From Maylandia zebra (Eukaryota > Chordata > Actinopteri > Cichliformes > Cichlidae): 64,000 nucleotides of DNA. Where the stretch lies: contig NC_135168.1 in the NCBI RefSeq assembly GCF_041146795.1, positions 38,084,370-38,148,369 on the forward strand, given 5' to 3'. The notes under the pieces were generated by a model. The model was not told where the DNA came from. It made no database searches and worked only from the letters and a program-made list of their open reading frames with translations. The first letter of the stretch is position 1. The number at the start of each line of letters is the position of its first letter. This document shows, in pieces, positions 1-10,138 of this stretch. The translations under genes were made by a program, and so were the position numbers.

Positions 1-200
1 TATGTATTCATTTAGCAACAGGATGAGGCCAGGAAGAGTGAACTGTACATAAGAGATGGGAGAAACTTTCTTCAACCATCTTATGAGTGCAGATGTTGCA
101 CAGTTTGTCCACCGGATGGCACTCTGCAGCTTCTCTGTTGGCAGCATGTTTGAGAACACCACAAACAACCAGTCTATCTGAGCAGTCGGGCTTGGATCAG
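1..200 (-). other. Possible exon of an unrecognised gene, antisense to SLU7
   Basis: On the minus strand a good 3' splice site (pyrimidine-rich TTTACACAG, its AG at 202-201) is followed by a frame open for 66 codons to the window edge, beginning D-P-S-P-T-A-Q-I-D-W-L. The other two frames from the same junction stop within nine codons. The predicted peptide is Leu- and Trp-rich and looks alpha-helical. I do not recognise the family and it is not SLU7. No convincing donor site is visible before the edge, so the exon would continue to the left. It lies in the SLU7 intron before the exon at 347. A chance open frame or an old transposon fragment remains possible. Confidence 0.3.
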
Positions 201-346
201 CTGTGTAAAGGAGAAAATAAATAACTACAAATATTAGGGATATCAGAAAGAAAAAAAAATATTGGCTGATATATCAGACCGAACTTCATATCAGTCACAG
301 TCTGGGCTTTACTGATGATGTTTCTGCTTTTGTGTGTGACAATCAG

Positions 347-1376
347 TATGGAGGCCAGGAGCATTTGGATGCACCACCACGGGAGTTGCTGTTGGCCCAG
401 ACGGAGGACTACGTGGAGTATTCGCGTCACGGCGCTGTGCTGAAAGGACTCGAAAAGGCTGTCGCTCGCTCCAAATATGAGGAGGACGTGCTCATCAACA
501 ACCACACTGTAAGAAGGGCAGACTGTAGCAAATGTGTGGCTAATTTTGTTACATTTTATTTATGTTTTATCCTAAAATCAAGATCATATCTCCTCGTTAG
601 TGTATTTGGGGTTCCTACTGGAAAGACGGCTTCTGGGGGTACAAGTGTTGCCACTCCATGGTCAAACAGAGTTACTGCACAGGATCAGCTGGAATTGGAA
701 TTGTAAGTAAATTTACTGAGAGTATTTGAAGCGTTTGTTTGATGGATAGGATATCAGTTTATAAAGTGGTCACAGATTTCTCACTTTCTGACTGTGTTTG
801 TATATGAACCCCTGCAGAACAACTCAGAGTGCACTCCATTTGAAGAGGCAATAACTGAGCCACAGGAGGAGGAACAGCCCAAGACTCTGCTAGAAGTAAG
901 GGACACTGTTTTTAAAAAAAAAAAAAATGCTGCAGTTAATGTTAATAAGCTTAAATGTAATGTTCATTATTAAAATATTTGTGATCACCAGATGCATCAA
1001 GATAAGATGAAAGAGAAGAAGAAGAAAAAGAAGAACAAAAAGAACAAGAAGCGCGACTCCGACAGCAGTGATTCGGAGGATGAGGAGAAGAAGAAGGAAA
1101 AGCTGAAGAAGGTAATGTTTTTGTTTTTGTTTGACAGCCGTGTTTGTTTTGATGAGTTTCTCCGTGTCTGACCTCCAACCGCCGTCTCCTTCTCAGGCTC
1201 TAGAAGCAGAGGACAAGCGGGTGAAGCAGGTGGAGATACTAATGCAGCTGGATGAGAGGAAGAGGCCGTACAACAGCTTGTTTGAAGTAAAGGCGCCCAC
1301 TGAGGAGGAGATGGAGGCCTTCCGCATGAAACGCAGCAGGCCAGATGATCCCATGGCTTCCTTCTTGGGACAGTGA
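347..1376 (+). CDS. slu7: Pre-mRNA splicing factor SLU7, C-terminal exons (partial)
   Basis: Last five coding exons: 347-508, 601-702, 818-895, 992-1111 and 1197-1376 (TGA 1374-1376). All junctions are GT-AG and phase 0, so exons join without split codons. SLU7 is a second-step spliceosome factor that helps choose the 3' splice site in the nucleus. The exons encode the [11 protein letters not shown] block, the W-G-S-Y-W-K-D-G / Y-K-C-C-H-S block, an acidic linker, a very Lys-rich nuclear-localisation-like segment with an SDSSDSED acidic run (exon at 992), and the conserved end D-E-R-K-R-P-Y-N-S through [10 protein letters not shown]. The N-terminal half, including the CCHC zinc knuckle, lies left of the window. 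The reading frame is intact. Identity is secure from the near-invariant C-terminus. Confidence 0.96.
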
Positions 1377-1679
1377 CCTTTTCAGTCCCGGCAGATTCCC
1401 CTAAACTCTCCCCAAGGACTCTACTAGAGCAGCTGCTCAGTAAAATATAAAATCCCACATTCACTCAAGTTTTGTGTTTTGGAAAGAAGTGCTGGAGAAA
1501 CTGTGTATAGTATTTTGTAAAAGTTAATGTTGACACATTGTTTTGAAGCTGCATGTCCATAAAATGTGGAACAACAACAAAAGGTGTTTCGCTTCAACAG
1601 GAGACATTTAAATACTTTCAAACCTTTCAAATTCAGTCTTTACAGGAAACATGAGAAACGTAACTGCATTTCTTTTTAT

Positions 1680-1685
1680 AATAAA
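1680..1685 (+). terminator. Likely SLU7 poly(A) signal
   Basis: AATAAA about 300 bases after the SLU7 stop codon, followed by a T/G-rich stretch (TTTTTTGTTGTTCTTG-like) that fits a downstream cleavage element. No other AATAAA is seen between the stop codon and this site. Confidence 0.6.
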
Positions 1686-3590
1686 ATCCATTTGCCTGAA
1701 TGTATGGTTTTTTGTTGTTCTTGTTTTTTGGGGTTTTTTGCATGGGTGGAGGGTTGTACATGAGGTATGAGCAATGGGTGGAAACATGACTTGGGCGGCT
1801 GATCCTTTTAATTTTGCTGAACCTCAGTAGTTGTTGTTAGCATGGCTGTATATACATATCGTGTTTTCCAGTTATGGACTCCAGAGGAAACTTAAGTATG
1901 TGGGGAGATTTGTAAATTAGTACACAACAACAGAAAGTAATATGGAAAGAACAATTCAAAAGGCATTTCCAACATTTCTGTCAGGTCTGAGACTTCATCG
2001 ATTTAAGTACTGATCTGAAGAGAAAGTGGAGGATTACTTCATAGTGACCTCCACTACAGGCCAAAATGAAACTGAAGCTGCCCTTCTAGTTTCTACCCTT
2101 CACTGAATCCCTGCTGTAGGGAACGGCTTGTTTATGTAATGTTCTCAGTGATCATGTTCCCCATGTAAGTGATCAGGGTCTAAAAACACAGTTCTTTGTA
2201 AAAGTACCCACCAGAGTTATTATAATTATTGTATTTTCTAATTATTTATTTATTGTTTTTAAATTTCATTTTGACTCTCTTGTTAGTTCTGACAGTGAGC
2301 CTGTGCGTTTCACTTTACTTTTTAACTGTTTTGCTTTTCTCAATATTAGCTTTAGCCTTGCAAAATATCATTTTACAGAGGGCAAATGCTGGAGGCAAGA
2401 TTTAAGAAGATCAGTTCAAGTTTCACACAAAAACCCCACTGCTTCTGAAAACAGTTAATTCACAGTCTTGTAGACTCTCATTAAAGATGTCCATTAAAAA
2501 CTCATGGGGGCAAACTGTAACTTTACCAAAGTAACAAACAAAAACTAAAGACATTTCATCAATATTTGTATTTAACTTTAATTTGTTTGCCAGGATTACA
2601 AAATCATGTCAGTTAGTTTTGACACACCCCCCCCCCCCCAAGTCTAGTTTTTATTTTAGGTAACCCGGGTTTTCACATGTAAATTGAGTTTTAGAACTAT
2701 TTGATTGCTTTTAAAAACCATAAACTGAACCTTGCAAGGTGTGTTTACCTTGCAAGGTTCAGCGACGAACAATTCTGGATAATTTATTTGGAAAAAAAAG
2801 AATTAATTATGTACTTTTTAATTTTGCTTTTTGTAGCCTTGTGTGTTAAGCATAACTAGGGCAGAGATAAAGGGGGAAAGAAGGGAAAGGACTAAAATCT
2901 GAAATACCTAAAAAAAAAAAAAAAGTCACCCAGAGTGTCACCTAATGGACTGAACTGAAAAATGAATGCAAACATGAGATGGCTACCTCTTCATTCACTG
3001 GGTGATTTTCTGGAAAGCCCTGATGAGGGTTCCAAGGTGGAGAAGAGGACACCAAAAACAAGCAGTCAATCTCAGCGTTCCTTATCTCAGACTGCAGGGA
3101 GAAGTCTGTCCTTGTGCTCCTCATTAACCAGGTGCACACATTATCCACGTGCATTACACATGAACACAGTCAGAAACCTAAAAAATGGCAGACGTGTTTT
3201 TTCAGTGGTTCCTCTTTCTTGTGTCTCTTGTTTTTTGTAAGATGTGCTCTACATAGTAGATTTATTCATAAACTTTACAGTGTGGGACAATTTTAGTGCT
3301 TGTAATAAGACAAGGAAACGTAAATGTTTTTTTTTTTAATTTTCTTTTTCTATTATTGCAACATTTGACCACTTCTGAGGACATCAGTATCTAAATGCAT
3401 AACGTGTAACAAGCGAAATGTTTCTGCTTTATCCTTTTTAGCCCTCGTTGTGTAATCTCTTGCTTCCTCACAGCAGAGTTTGTGAACCACTGATGTGTCA
3501 CTGCTTCAGCTGTTGCACTGACTTGAATGTAATGACATCATGGTGAAAGTATTTTTTTTTTTTTTTGGCCTATCACTCGCATAAACAGGG
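1686..3590. other. Intergenic, SLU7 to C1QTNF2
   Basis: No coding exon is recognised. The stretch is A/T-rich, with homopolymer runs (C-run near 2,628, A-run near 2,911) and one strong perfect hairpin at 2,725-2,762, listed separately. Short open frames around 2,940-3,300 overlap on both strands and show no family resemblance. Confidence 0.6.
2725..2762. repeat. Perfect 15-bp inverted repeat (hairpin)
   Basis: Arms 2725-2739 and 2748-2762 are exact reverse complements, separated by an 8-base loop. Each arm also contains the palindrome CCTTGCAAGG, so the site could form one long hairpin or a pair of small cruciforms. It sits in non-coding DNA about 1 kb after SLU7. Confidence 0.85.
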
Positions 3591-3754
3591 CGGATGTTAC
3601 GGAGACTCTGGGCTGCACATTTCTCTGCAGAGCTTCTCTTGAAGAATGTTGCCTCAATCGTTTGTTGGAAATGTAGGAAGGTTTGTGCACTCTGATGCAG
3701 AGAAAGGGCTCGGACGGAGCTGAAAAATACCCATGAGTCATAATTTCTCAACTG
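3590..3754 (+). other. Candidate 5' non-coding exon of C1QTNF2
   Basis: A good donor (CAACTG|GTGAGT, exon end 3754) lies 310 bases before the acceptor at 4061-4063 that precedes the C1QTNF2 start exon. This suggests a 5'UTR exon ending at 3754. The exon start is not visible from sequence; 3590 is only a nominal limit. No clear TATA box or CpG island is seen. Confidence 0.35.
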
Positions 3755-4071
3755 GTGAGTTCTTACTCTGTGCTTTTAAAATGGCTGACACACTCCTTTA
3801 TATAACCTACTGTAAGTTGCATGCTTTTATGTAACCAGAACATATAACAGATGCATCAGATTTGTCATTAGTTACTGAGGGATTGCATGAAAATGGCCAC
3901 ACCATCTAGATGCCCGTCCACATGGTGTGTTAGGTTTTAGTCTCTGGTTGACTCCAGGAATCTTTTACCACATGTTTGCATCATCTGATCAGTGGCTGCA
4001 AAACTCAAGTCAGTATAATTATTGTAAACAGTTGCTTCCCCTTGTCTCTTTGTGACTCTACAGTTCCCATC

Positions 4072-6149
4072 ATGCTCCAGATGTTTGTGATGATCTATGT
4101 GCTGTCAGTTGTCGTCTCGCAGTCAACAAATCCCCCATCTAAGAGAGGTCGGAATTTCACCATCCACTCATCCCAGCTGGTCTGCAGTCTGCCGGGCCCA
4201 GCGGGGCCTGCAGGGAACCCAGGAGCCCCTGGATCACCCGGGGCCATGGGCCCCATGGGGCCCCCCGGGACAGATGGCCAAGATGGGAAGGATGGAGAGA
4301 AGGGAGAGAAGGGAGATCAAGGTAGTAGTTAATCTCTAGTTGTATGTTACTGTGAACTTGAATGATCTTCACATCATATATGTCACTGATCTGATTTTTC
4401 TTTAGCACCTCTCCAACATCTATGCACAGATGTCTGAAGTTGCAAGTTCTTAACTGTAAAGGGAATGTTTTTATTGCCATTTGACTTTTTTGGTCATTAG
4501 CTTCATATTCAGACCTTTTTCAGTTACTTAAACGAGCCTGTTGATTTATTATTTATTATCACAAGTTTTGAAGAGTCAAAAAACATCTAAACAGCCCTAA
4601 CATGCCAATTAATATGCTCTTTTCTTTTGTCAGTGACAATTTCACAGGGAACGTTTTAGGCTCTTAAGAGCTTTTGGTCATCAAAACAATTAAACTACTC
4701 TCACAATTAACAGAACACTTTGAAAACAATCAGATATAGGGAAAAAATGAGGGTAATAGGCATGCTAGTCCACCATGTCCACACGCTTTGCCATGATACT
4801 GGGGGGCTCTCGCACTGCTCATCCTGTTCCTCTTTGCACAAAGGAGCAGACACCAGTCTCTAAGGACCTTATATGGCCTGTCCAGCTCTCCTAGAGTAAC
4901 TGTCTGTCCCCTGAAATCTCTTCTATGACAGCAAACCTTATGCTAATGGCACGCAGTGATGTGTCATTCAAGAGTTGAACTACCCGTAGAACCTCTAGGA
5001 TCCAGGTATCACCTCATCCTGGCAGTTGTTACCAGTGACCCTAGACAAATGCAAAAGTAGTGAAAAAACACAGTCAGAGGGAAAATGTCAGTGGCTTCCA
5101 CCTGTAAAACCATTCCTGTTTGGAAAACTGTTTCATTGTTGCCCCTCTACTGCACCCAAAGCAGCTGAAAGTGATTCACAACTCCCTCCGTATCATTTAA
5201 CTGACCAGATCAATATCACAGAAGTTTAACTGATTTTCTACACTCTGATTTAAACGTGTTCCTTTATTTATTTTGAGCACAGTATTTGTTTAAAACACGA
5301 TTTTGGATTTTTTAGCCTTTATTTAGATAGAATAGTGAAGAGAAGACAGGAATGCTAGGAGGTCTTGGTGAGACACATGGTAAATGGACCCAGGCATCTT
5401 CAATAGCCTTAAAGAACATAGCTAAGCTGCTCAAGCATGTCAGCTATACTGGTGCCCAGATTATACTATTTTATTGTCATCTTGTTATTATTTATGTGTT
5501 ATCAGGTGATCCAGGGAGACCTGGGAACCCAGGCAAACCGGGTGAGAAAGGTCGTGAGGGTATTATTGGCAAGGCCGGACCTCGGGGACTGAAAGGACAA
5601 CGTGGAAAACCCGGAACATCTGGAACCTGGGGACAAAAAGGAGACGTGGGTGACATGGGCGAGGAAGGAGCTCCAGGTGGTTGTAACTGTGGCAAGCAAG
5701 CACGATCAGCTTTCTCTGTGGCTGTGACAAAGAGCTATCCTAAAGAGCGCACGCCCATCCGCTTCACCCGGATCCTGCTGAATGAAGGGAATCACTACAA
5801 TGCCTCCAGCGGGAAGTTTGTCTGCGTTATCCCTGGAGTTTATTACTTTACCTATGACATCACACTGGCCAACAAGCATCTCGCCATCGGGTTAGTTCAC
5901 AATGGGCAGTACAAGATCAAAACATTTGATGCAAACACTGGGAACTATGACGTGGCATCTGGTTCTACTGTTCTCCACCTGAAGGAGTCAGACCAGGTCT
6001 GGCTGCAGATCTTCTACTCGGAGCAGAACGGACTCTTTTTTGATCCTTTTTGGACAGACAGCACCTTTACGGGCTTCCTAATCTACCCTGACCAGGAATT
6101 TCTCAATGAAGCAGATAGAAAAGCAAATGCTCAGGATGAAAATGAATGA
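4072..6149 (+). CDS. c1qtnf2: Complement C1q/TNF-related protein 2 (CTRP2)
   Basis: Two coding exons, 4072-4321 and 5506-6149; the intron splits a Gly codon. The product is 297 aa. A signal peptide (about residues 1-17) is followed by a short variable region with an N-F-T glycosylation site (N28) and Q-L-V-C-S-L-P-G-P, whose Cys may form inter-chain disulfides. Then come about 33 uninterrupted Gly-X-Y triplets from residue 42, a Cys-Asn-Cys hinge, and a globular C1q domain from about residue 150 starting [12 protein letters not shown]. CTRPs are secreted trimers related to adiponectin; CTRP2 is linked to metabolic signalling. The start was chosen as the first ATG after the acceptor at 4061-4063, giving a proper signal peptide. 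The Q-L-V-C-S-L-P-G-P block and the C1q domain point to CTRP2 rather than CTRP7. Confidence 0.94.
5305..5375 (-). repeat. Probable tRNA-derived SINE tail fragment in C1QTNF2 intron
   Basis: The stretch TTTTTTAGCCTTTATTTAGA followed by purine-rich GAATAGTGAAGAGAAGACAGG resembles, in reverse, the 3' half of a common percomorph SINE (compare the forward copy near 41,060-41,260, which ends in AATAAAGGCTAAAA). It is short and diverged, so the family is tentative. Confidence 0.4.
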
Positions 6150-6276
6150 ACTGTAATTAAGATTTATATCTAATTGAACTTCACAAGTTTGGGCTTTGTG
6201 GAATTTCAGTTGTTTAAGACATTCGTCACCAGGAGGCGCACTAGGAAAGAAAGAAAATCAACTGGAGGAATCACAC

Positions 6277-6282
6277 AATAAA
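6277..6282 (+). terminator. C1QTNF2 poly(A) signal
   Basis: AATAAA 128 bases after the C1QTNF2 stop codon, in the context CACACAATAAAGCC. A second AATAAA near 6,450 lies further down. The 3'UTR is therefore short. Confidence 0.6.
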
Positions 6283-6489
6283 GCCTTAATAGTGAACAAA
6301 AAACATTTTACCTGAAATATTATGCCCTGTAACCCAAAATAATTTAATTCTGTTTCTTTTTTTTAAACTCCTTGATAGGAGATGGCACAGTGCCTTCTTC
6401 TTTTTCCCCCCTTTTCCCTTTATTAACCATTATAAAACACAATTTGAAATAAAATCTAAATTATATTGTAAGATAAATTATTTTACAGT

Positions 6490-6775
6490 GTTTGTGTTTT
6501 TGAGTCAAAACTGGTTAGCACTGTCCTGGTCCCTGTGTGGAATTTTCATGTTCTCTCCAGGTTCCTCCCACAGTCCAAAGACATGCAATTAGGTGGGTCA
6601 GGTTAATTGGTGACTCTAAATTGCCGGTAGAATATAAGTGTGAATGGTTATCTCTCTCTTTGTGTTGGCCCTGGCGACTTGTTCAGGGTGTACCCTGCCT
6701 GTCACCTGGGTTAGGCTCTAGCCCACTCCTGCAACCCTGAATTGGATAAGAGGAGGAGAATAGGTGGAACAGTTT
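6490..6775 (+). mobile_element. Fish SINE/RTE-type interspersed repeat, copy 1
   Basis: Recognisable teleost repeat: a 5' part with GTTAGCACTGTCCTGG and GTGTGGAATTTTCATGTTCTC, then CCTCCCACAGTCCAAAGACA, TTAATTGGTGACTCTAAATT, a GGCGACTTGTTCAGGGTGTA block and an AATTGGATAAGAGGAGGAGA tail. The same tail occurs at 32,375-32,500 (reverse), 34,735-34,815 (reverse) and 39,783-39,878 (forward, with a GATG-repeat end). GATG tails are typical of Rex3/RTE-type elements and of SINEs that borrow such tails; the exact family name is uncertain. Confidence 0.75.
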
Positions 6776-7314
6776 TTGAGTATTTGTGTATGGTTCATTA
6801 ACATGGCGTGTATTTTTGTGTTCAAGTTCATAATTACTTTCATGACACATAGAAGTGTATTCTATAAACTAACATCTTTTAAATAAAACTAATAAGCATT
6901 TTAGAAATCAAATAACTCATCTTAGAGTTTTATTAATTTAATTAAATGTAATTTCTACCGATTGCGCCACTGGAGTTTTGCACATACTATCAATTTAAAT
7001 GGCATTTTACTTGAACACTTGTATTAACTCGTATTGCATCACTTTTTTATGCCCAAAAAATTATTTGAACAAACTGAAAATTTATTCAACTCAAAAAGTT
7101 TTTCTTCCAGCGAGACATGAAATTAATAAATGATTGTAAACAGAAATGATGCACTAGGATAAAATAATATGCATGTCATGCCAATCACATGTGTATCAAA
7201 TTATATAAATATTAACCTGCAGTTTTGTATTTGTAGAAAATTTTAAAATTATTTCTCACTTAAAGTCATCATGCTCAAGGTTGCTTCACGGGCTGAATTG
7301 CTTAATAGAATTCA

Positions 7315-7976
7315 GGTTAACACTTTATAATACAATCTGTGATTAAGGGCATAATCCTCCTGCAATTAAATCAAATTTTAAGGTATTTTGTTTTAAATTA
7401 TAATGTAATTTTCCTAAAAATACTTAAAGGTAGATACGTTAGAATAATATGTATGTATTTATATGTATTTGCATTTGCATGTATACAATTTTATGTAGCA
7501 CATGAGTAATTTAAGTAATACACAACTTCATGTAACTTACAGGAGAGAAGAAATAGTGACATTTTAAGTCATTTTAAGTAGTGTCAAACTTCCGGGTATT
7601 TTACAGGAAAGGAGACAAAAATTATACTGTGAGTAAATTTAAATACTGCATAAACAATTTTAAGTACCATACTACATACTTTCCTGGTAATTGTGCCATC
7701 TTAAATTATAAGTACATTATGCTTTTTGGGTTGTTGGCCGTATTATAGAGTGAATTTAAGTTACGCATTATTTAAAATTACTTGTACATGAATTAAATGT
7801 ATTTACAGTATAAATACTTCTTTGTTTTCTGTAAAAAAAACAACCCAAAACACTTTTCCCCCCTTACCTCACTTCAAGTATTTGTAGGTAAATATAATTA
7901 CATTGTAATTTCAAATAAACTACATTCCACTGCAATTCCATTTAATTAGTCATGGGCCATACTGTAAAGTGTTACC
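7315..7976. mobile_element. Non-autonomous inverted-repeat element (MITE-like), ~660 bp
   Basis: Left end GGTTAACACTTTATAATACA and the reverse complement of the right end (GGTAACACTTTACAGTATGG) agree over about 16 bases apart from one inserted T and two changes, giving imperfect terminal inverted repeats. The interior is A/T-rich with no open frame. Sequence near the right end (TATTTGTAGGTAAATATAAT and TAGTCATGGGC) recurs around 45,380-45,512, so the family is repeated. No clear target-site duplication was found. Confidence 0.65.
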
Positions 7977-8663
7977 GAATACAGGACAATGACAGACTAC
8001 ATTAAGGAGACAAAGGATTGGAGAAACACAAGAACATGCTGCACCTCCTGTGTTTCTTTACTTTTAGAGGCCGTTCATCACCATTTCATGGACCACAGGG
8101 GGATTTTTAACTGGGGTTTTATACTCAAATGTCTCAAAGTCATCTGTGGGTATTCACATCACACATAGAAGCAATTAATCACACTTGATCTAATGTGTTA
8201 CTTAACTAAAGTATCCATAACCTATGATACTTCAGGGAAGAAATGCAATTCTGCATTTAAACTTGTGCTTATGTAAAAGTACAAATAGACCATATCCTAT
8301 TCCTTCCCCTAAACTAATTCAAACAGATACCATACTGAAAGCACAGTATCTGCTTCACTGCTTTTGTGGTTCCCCGGGTTCCAGCATTTACTTGGGGATC
8401 ATTTAGCTCAAAGCATTCAACCAATGTTTTTAAGAAGCACACACAAGCTCTTTATATCTTGCAGTTTAAGATAATTGTTAGCATAAATCTTGTGCCAGAT
8501 AAACAGTTTATAAAGGCTGTTGAAGCCTGTGTATTGTTGTGTTTTTTGGTACTGATACAGGGGAAAAGCTTGGAGTCAGGGATACAGTGCTGTGACAATT
8601 ATTTGCAAATTTCTCTATTTCTTATTGTTTTATATTTGTCATATTTACATGTTTCAGATCATT
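7977..8663. other. Intergenic between MITE and microsatellites
   Basis: No gene, splice-flanked open frame or recognised repeat was seen; the short open frames here have no family resemblance. Confidence 0.5.
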
Positions 8664-8699
<36 letters not shown>

Positions 8700-8703
8700 A
8701 CGA

Positions 8704-8782
<79 letters not shown>
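8664..8782. repeat. (GAAA)n microsatellite
   Basis: About 118 bases of uninterrupted GAAA units apart from one A-to-C change at 8701. It is a homopurine/homopyrimidine tract with mirror symmetry and is likely length-polymorphic. It lies about 300 bases upstream of the CCNJL promoter region. Confidence 0.97.
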
Positions 8783-8937
8783 GGGTCAGATACTTCTTCA
8801 ATGGACTGAACAGTTAGCTCTCACACTTGATAGCATTAAAATAGACAACTTCAATAACAGCACTTCCAAAATCACTGGAATTCTTGCTCAAAGGGAATAC
8901 TGTCTGGGATTTCTGTCTTAAAAGATAGGTAAATGTT

Positions 8938-9043
8938 TAATATAATATAATATAATATAATATAATATAATATAATATAATATAATATAATATAATATAA
9001 TATAATATAATATAATATAATATAATATAATATAATATAATAT
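8938..9043. repeat. (TAATA)n pentanucleotide microsatellite
   Basis: About 21 perfect copies of a 5-base A/T unit (TATAA/TAATA register), immediately upstream of the CCNJL 5' region. It is an easily melted tract. Confidence 0.97.
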
Positions 9044-9099
9044 GCATTCGTTAACATTTTGTATATTAAATAAATGAAATGAGATCCTTTGCTGAACTG

Positions 9100-9180
9100 T
9101 AGCCGTTTGTAGTTCTAGCGGTGACCTTTAAAGACTACAATTCCCAGGCTGGGGGAGGAACCTCACGTCTAGCGCACGAG
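9100..9180 (+). promoter_or_regulatory. CCNJL core promoter with ZNF143-type motif
   Basis: ACTACAATTCCCAG at 9134-9147 closely matches the ZNF143/STAF (SBS) element ACTACAAYTCCCAG found in many TATA-less vertebrate promoters. A half-match in the opposite orientation (TTTGTAGTTCTAG) lies at about 9,108-9,116. No TATA box is seen. The position just before a G/C-richer first exon with a good donor at 9482 supports a promoter. Confidence 0.6.
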
Positions 9181-9481
9181 CTCTGTAGACCAACAGTAGC
9201 AGCTGGCTGAGCCGAAGAGGCTACTTTGTTAACAGCGAAGCCACCGGAGAGAAAACGGCTCAGTGGTTTCTCTCGGAAAAGTGTGAACAGTTTGGGGGAA
9301 ACGGGGAACCCGAAGGCCTGTCGGTGGGATTTAACGGTGGCACCTACTCTGTTTTGTGTTATTAACTTTGTTTTTTCGCCGACAAAAAGAGGTCTTACTC
9401 AAAGTTGAGCCGTAGCGGAGTTCTGTCGTTCAGGATGTCGGACTGAGACAAAGGGGTCTGGGGGGCATTCCCGACGGAGCG
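9181..9481 (+). other. ccnjl: CCNJL 5' non-coding exon 1
   Basis: G/C-rich relative to its surroundings and ending in a strong donor (GGAGCG|GTGAGTG, exon end 9481). It would splice to 10121 (or 10124, a CAGCAG tandem acceptor), 15-18 bases before the CCNJL ATG. It contains one minimal upstream ORF, ATG-TCG-GAC-TGA at 9435-9446. The 5' end is nominal because no transcription start can be read directly. Confidence 0.55.
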
Positions 9482-10138
9482 GTGAGTGAAACAGGCGATA
9501 ACTACCAAGACTAAAAAAAGAAAGAAAAAGTTTTCTTTGTTGCTGATTGCCGGAAAAATAATCTGAGTTTGTGATGAGCTCAGTATTTCTGAGCCTGGTG
9601 GGCACAGTTAACTTAAAGCCCGTCTGTTTGGCCGCAGTCTCGTGGTGTAGAATCGCCTTCAGTCATAACTGAAATGTAGGACTGGTTGGTGATTTGCCTT
9701 CGCGATGAACAACCACGTTAAAAAATGAGATTTTATGGAAGGTTGCTTTGATGAGACTGACCTACAGCATGGTCGAAGGGGGCATTTAACCGAGCCATTA
9801 GGTTTCCGAACACAGAAAATGGCCTATGCGGGGAAATAGACCTGTGCAGCGAGATAAAGGTGTTTAAAAACTTTATCAAAAACGCATTCCTCGAAAGGGT
9901 ATTTATTTATTTATTTTTTACTGTCAACGAGAACAAAACAGCTAGCTTACTAATCCTACATTTTAAATTAAAGAGGACAGTTGTAGAAAGACTTAAATTC
10001 AGCTTTGCTTTCTTTCCTCTCATGTGGTAAAAATAGTCTCAACTTTCAGTGTGGTGGCTATACTGGCTTGGCCTTGCTTCTTTCTTCAAGTACCTGAACT
10101 TTGTCTGATTTTGCTTTCAGCAGGTAAAACTAGGAAAG

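Noticed and set aside
5352-5505. In-frame N-terminal extension of the C1QTNF2 second exon
   Set aside because: It is intron read-through; the acceptor at 5501-5505 and the split Gly codon join it to the exon ending at 4321.
8592-8921. K-E-R-K repeat protein over the GAAA tract
   Set aside because: It is a translation of a microsatellite with no conserved flanks.
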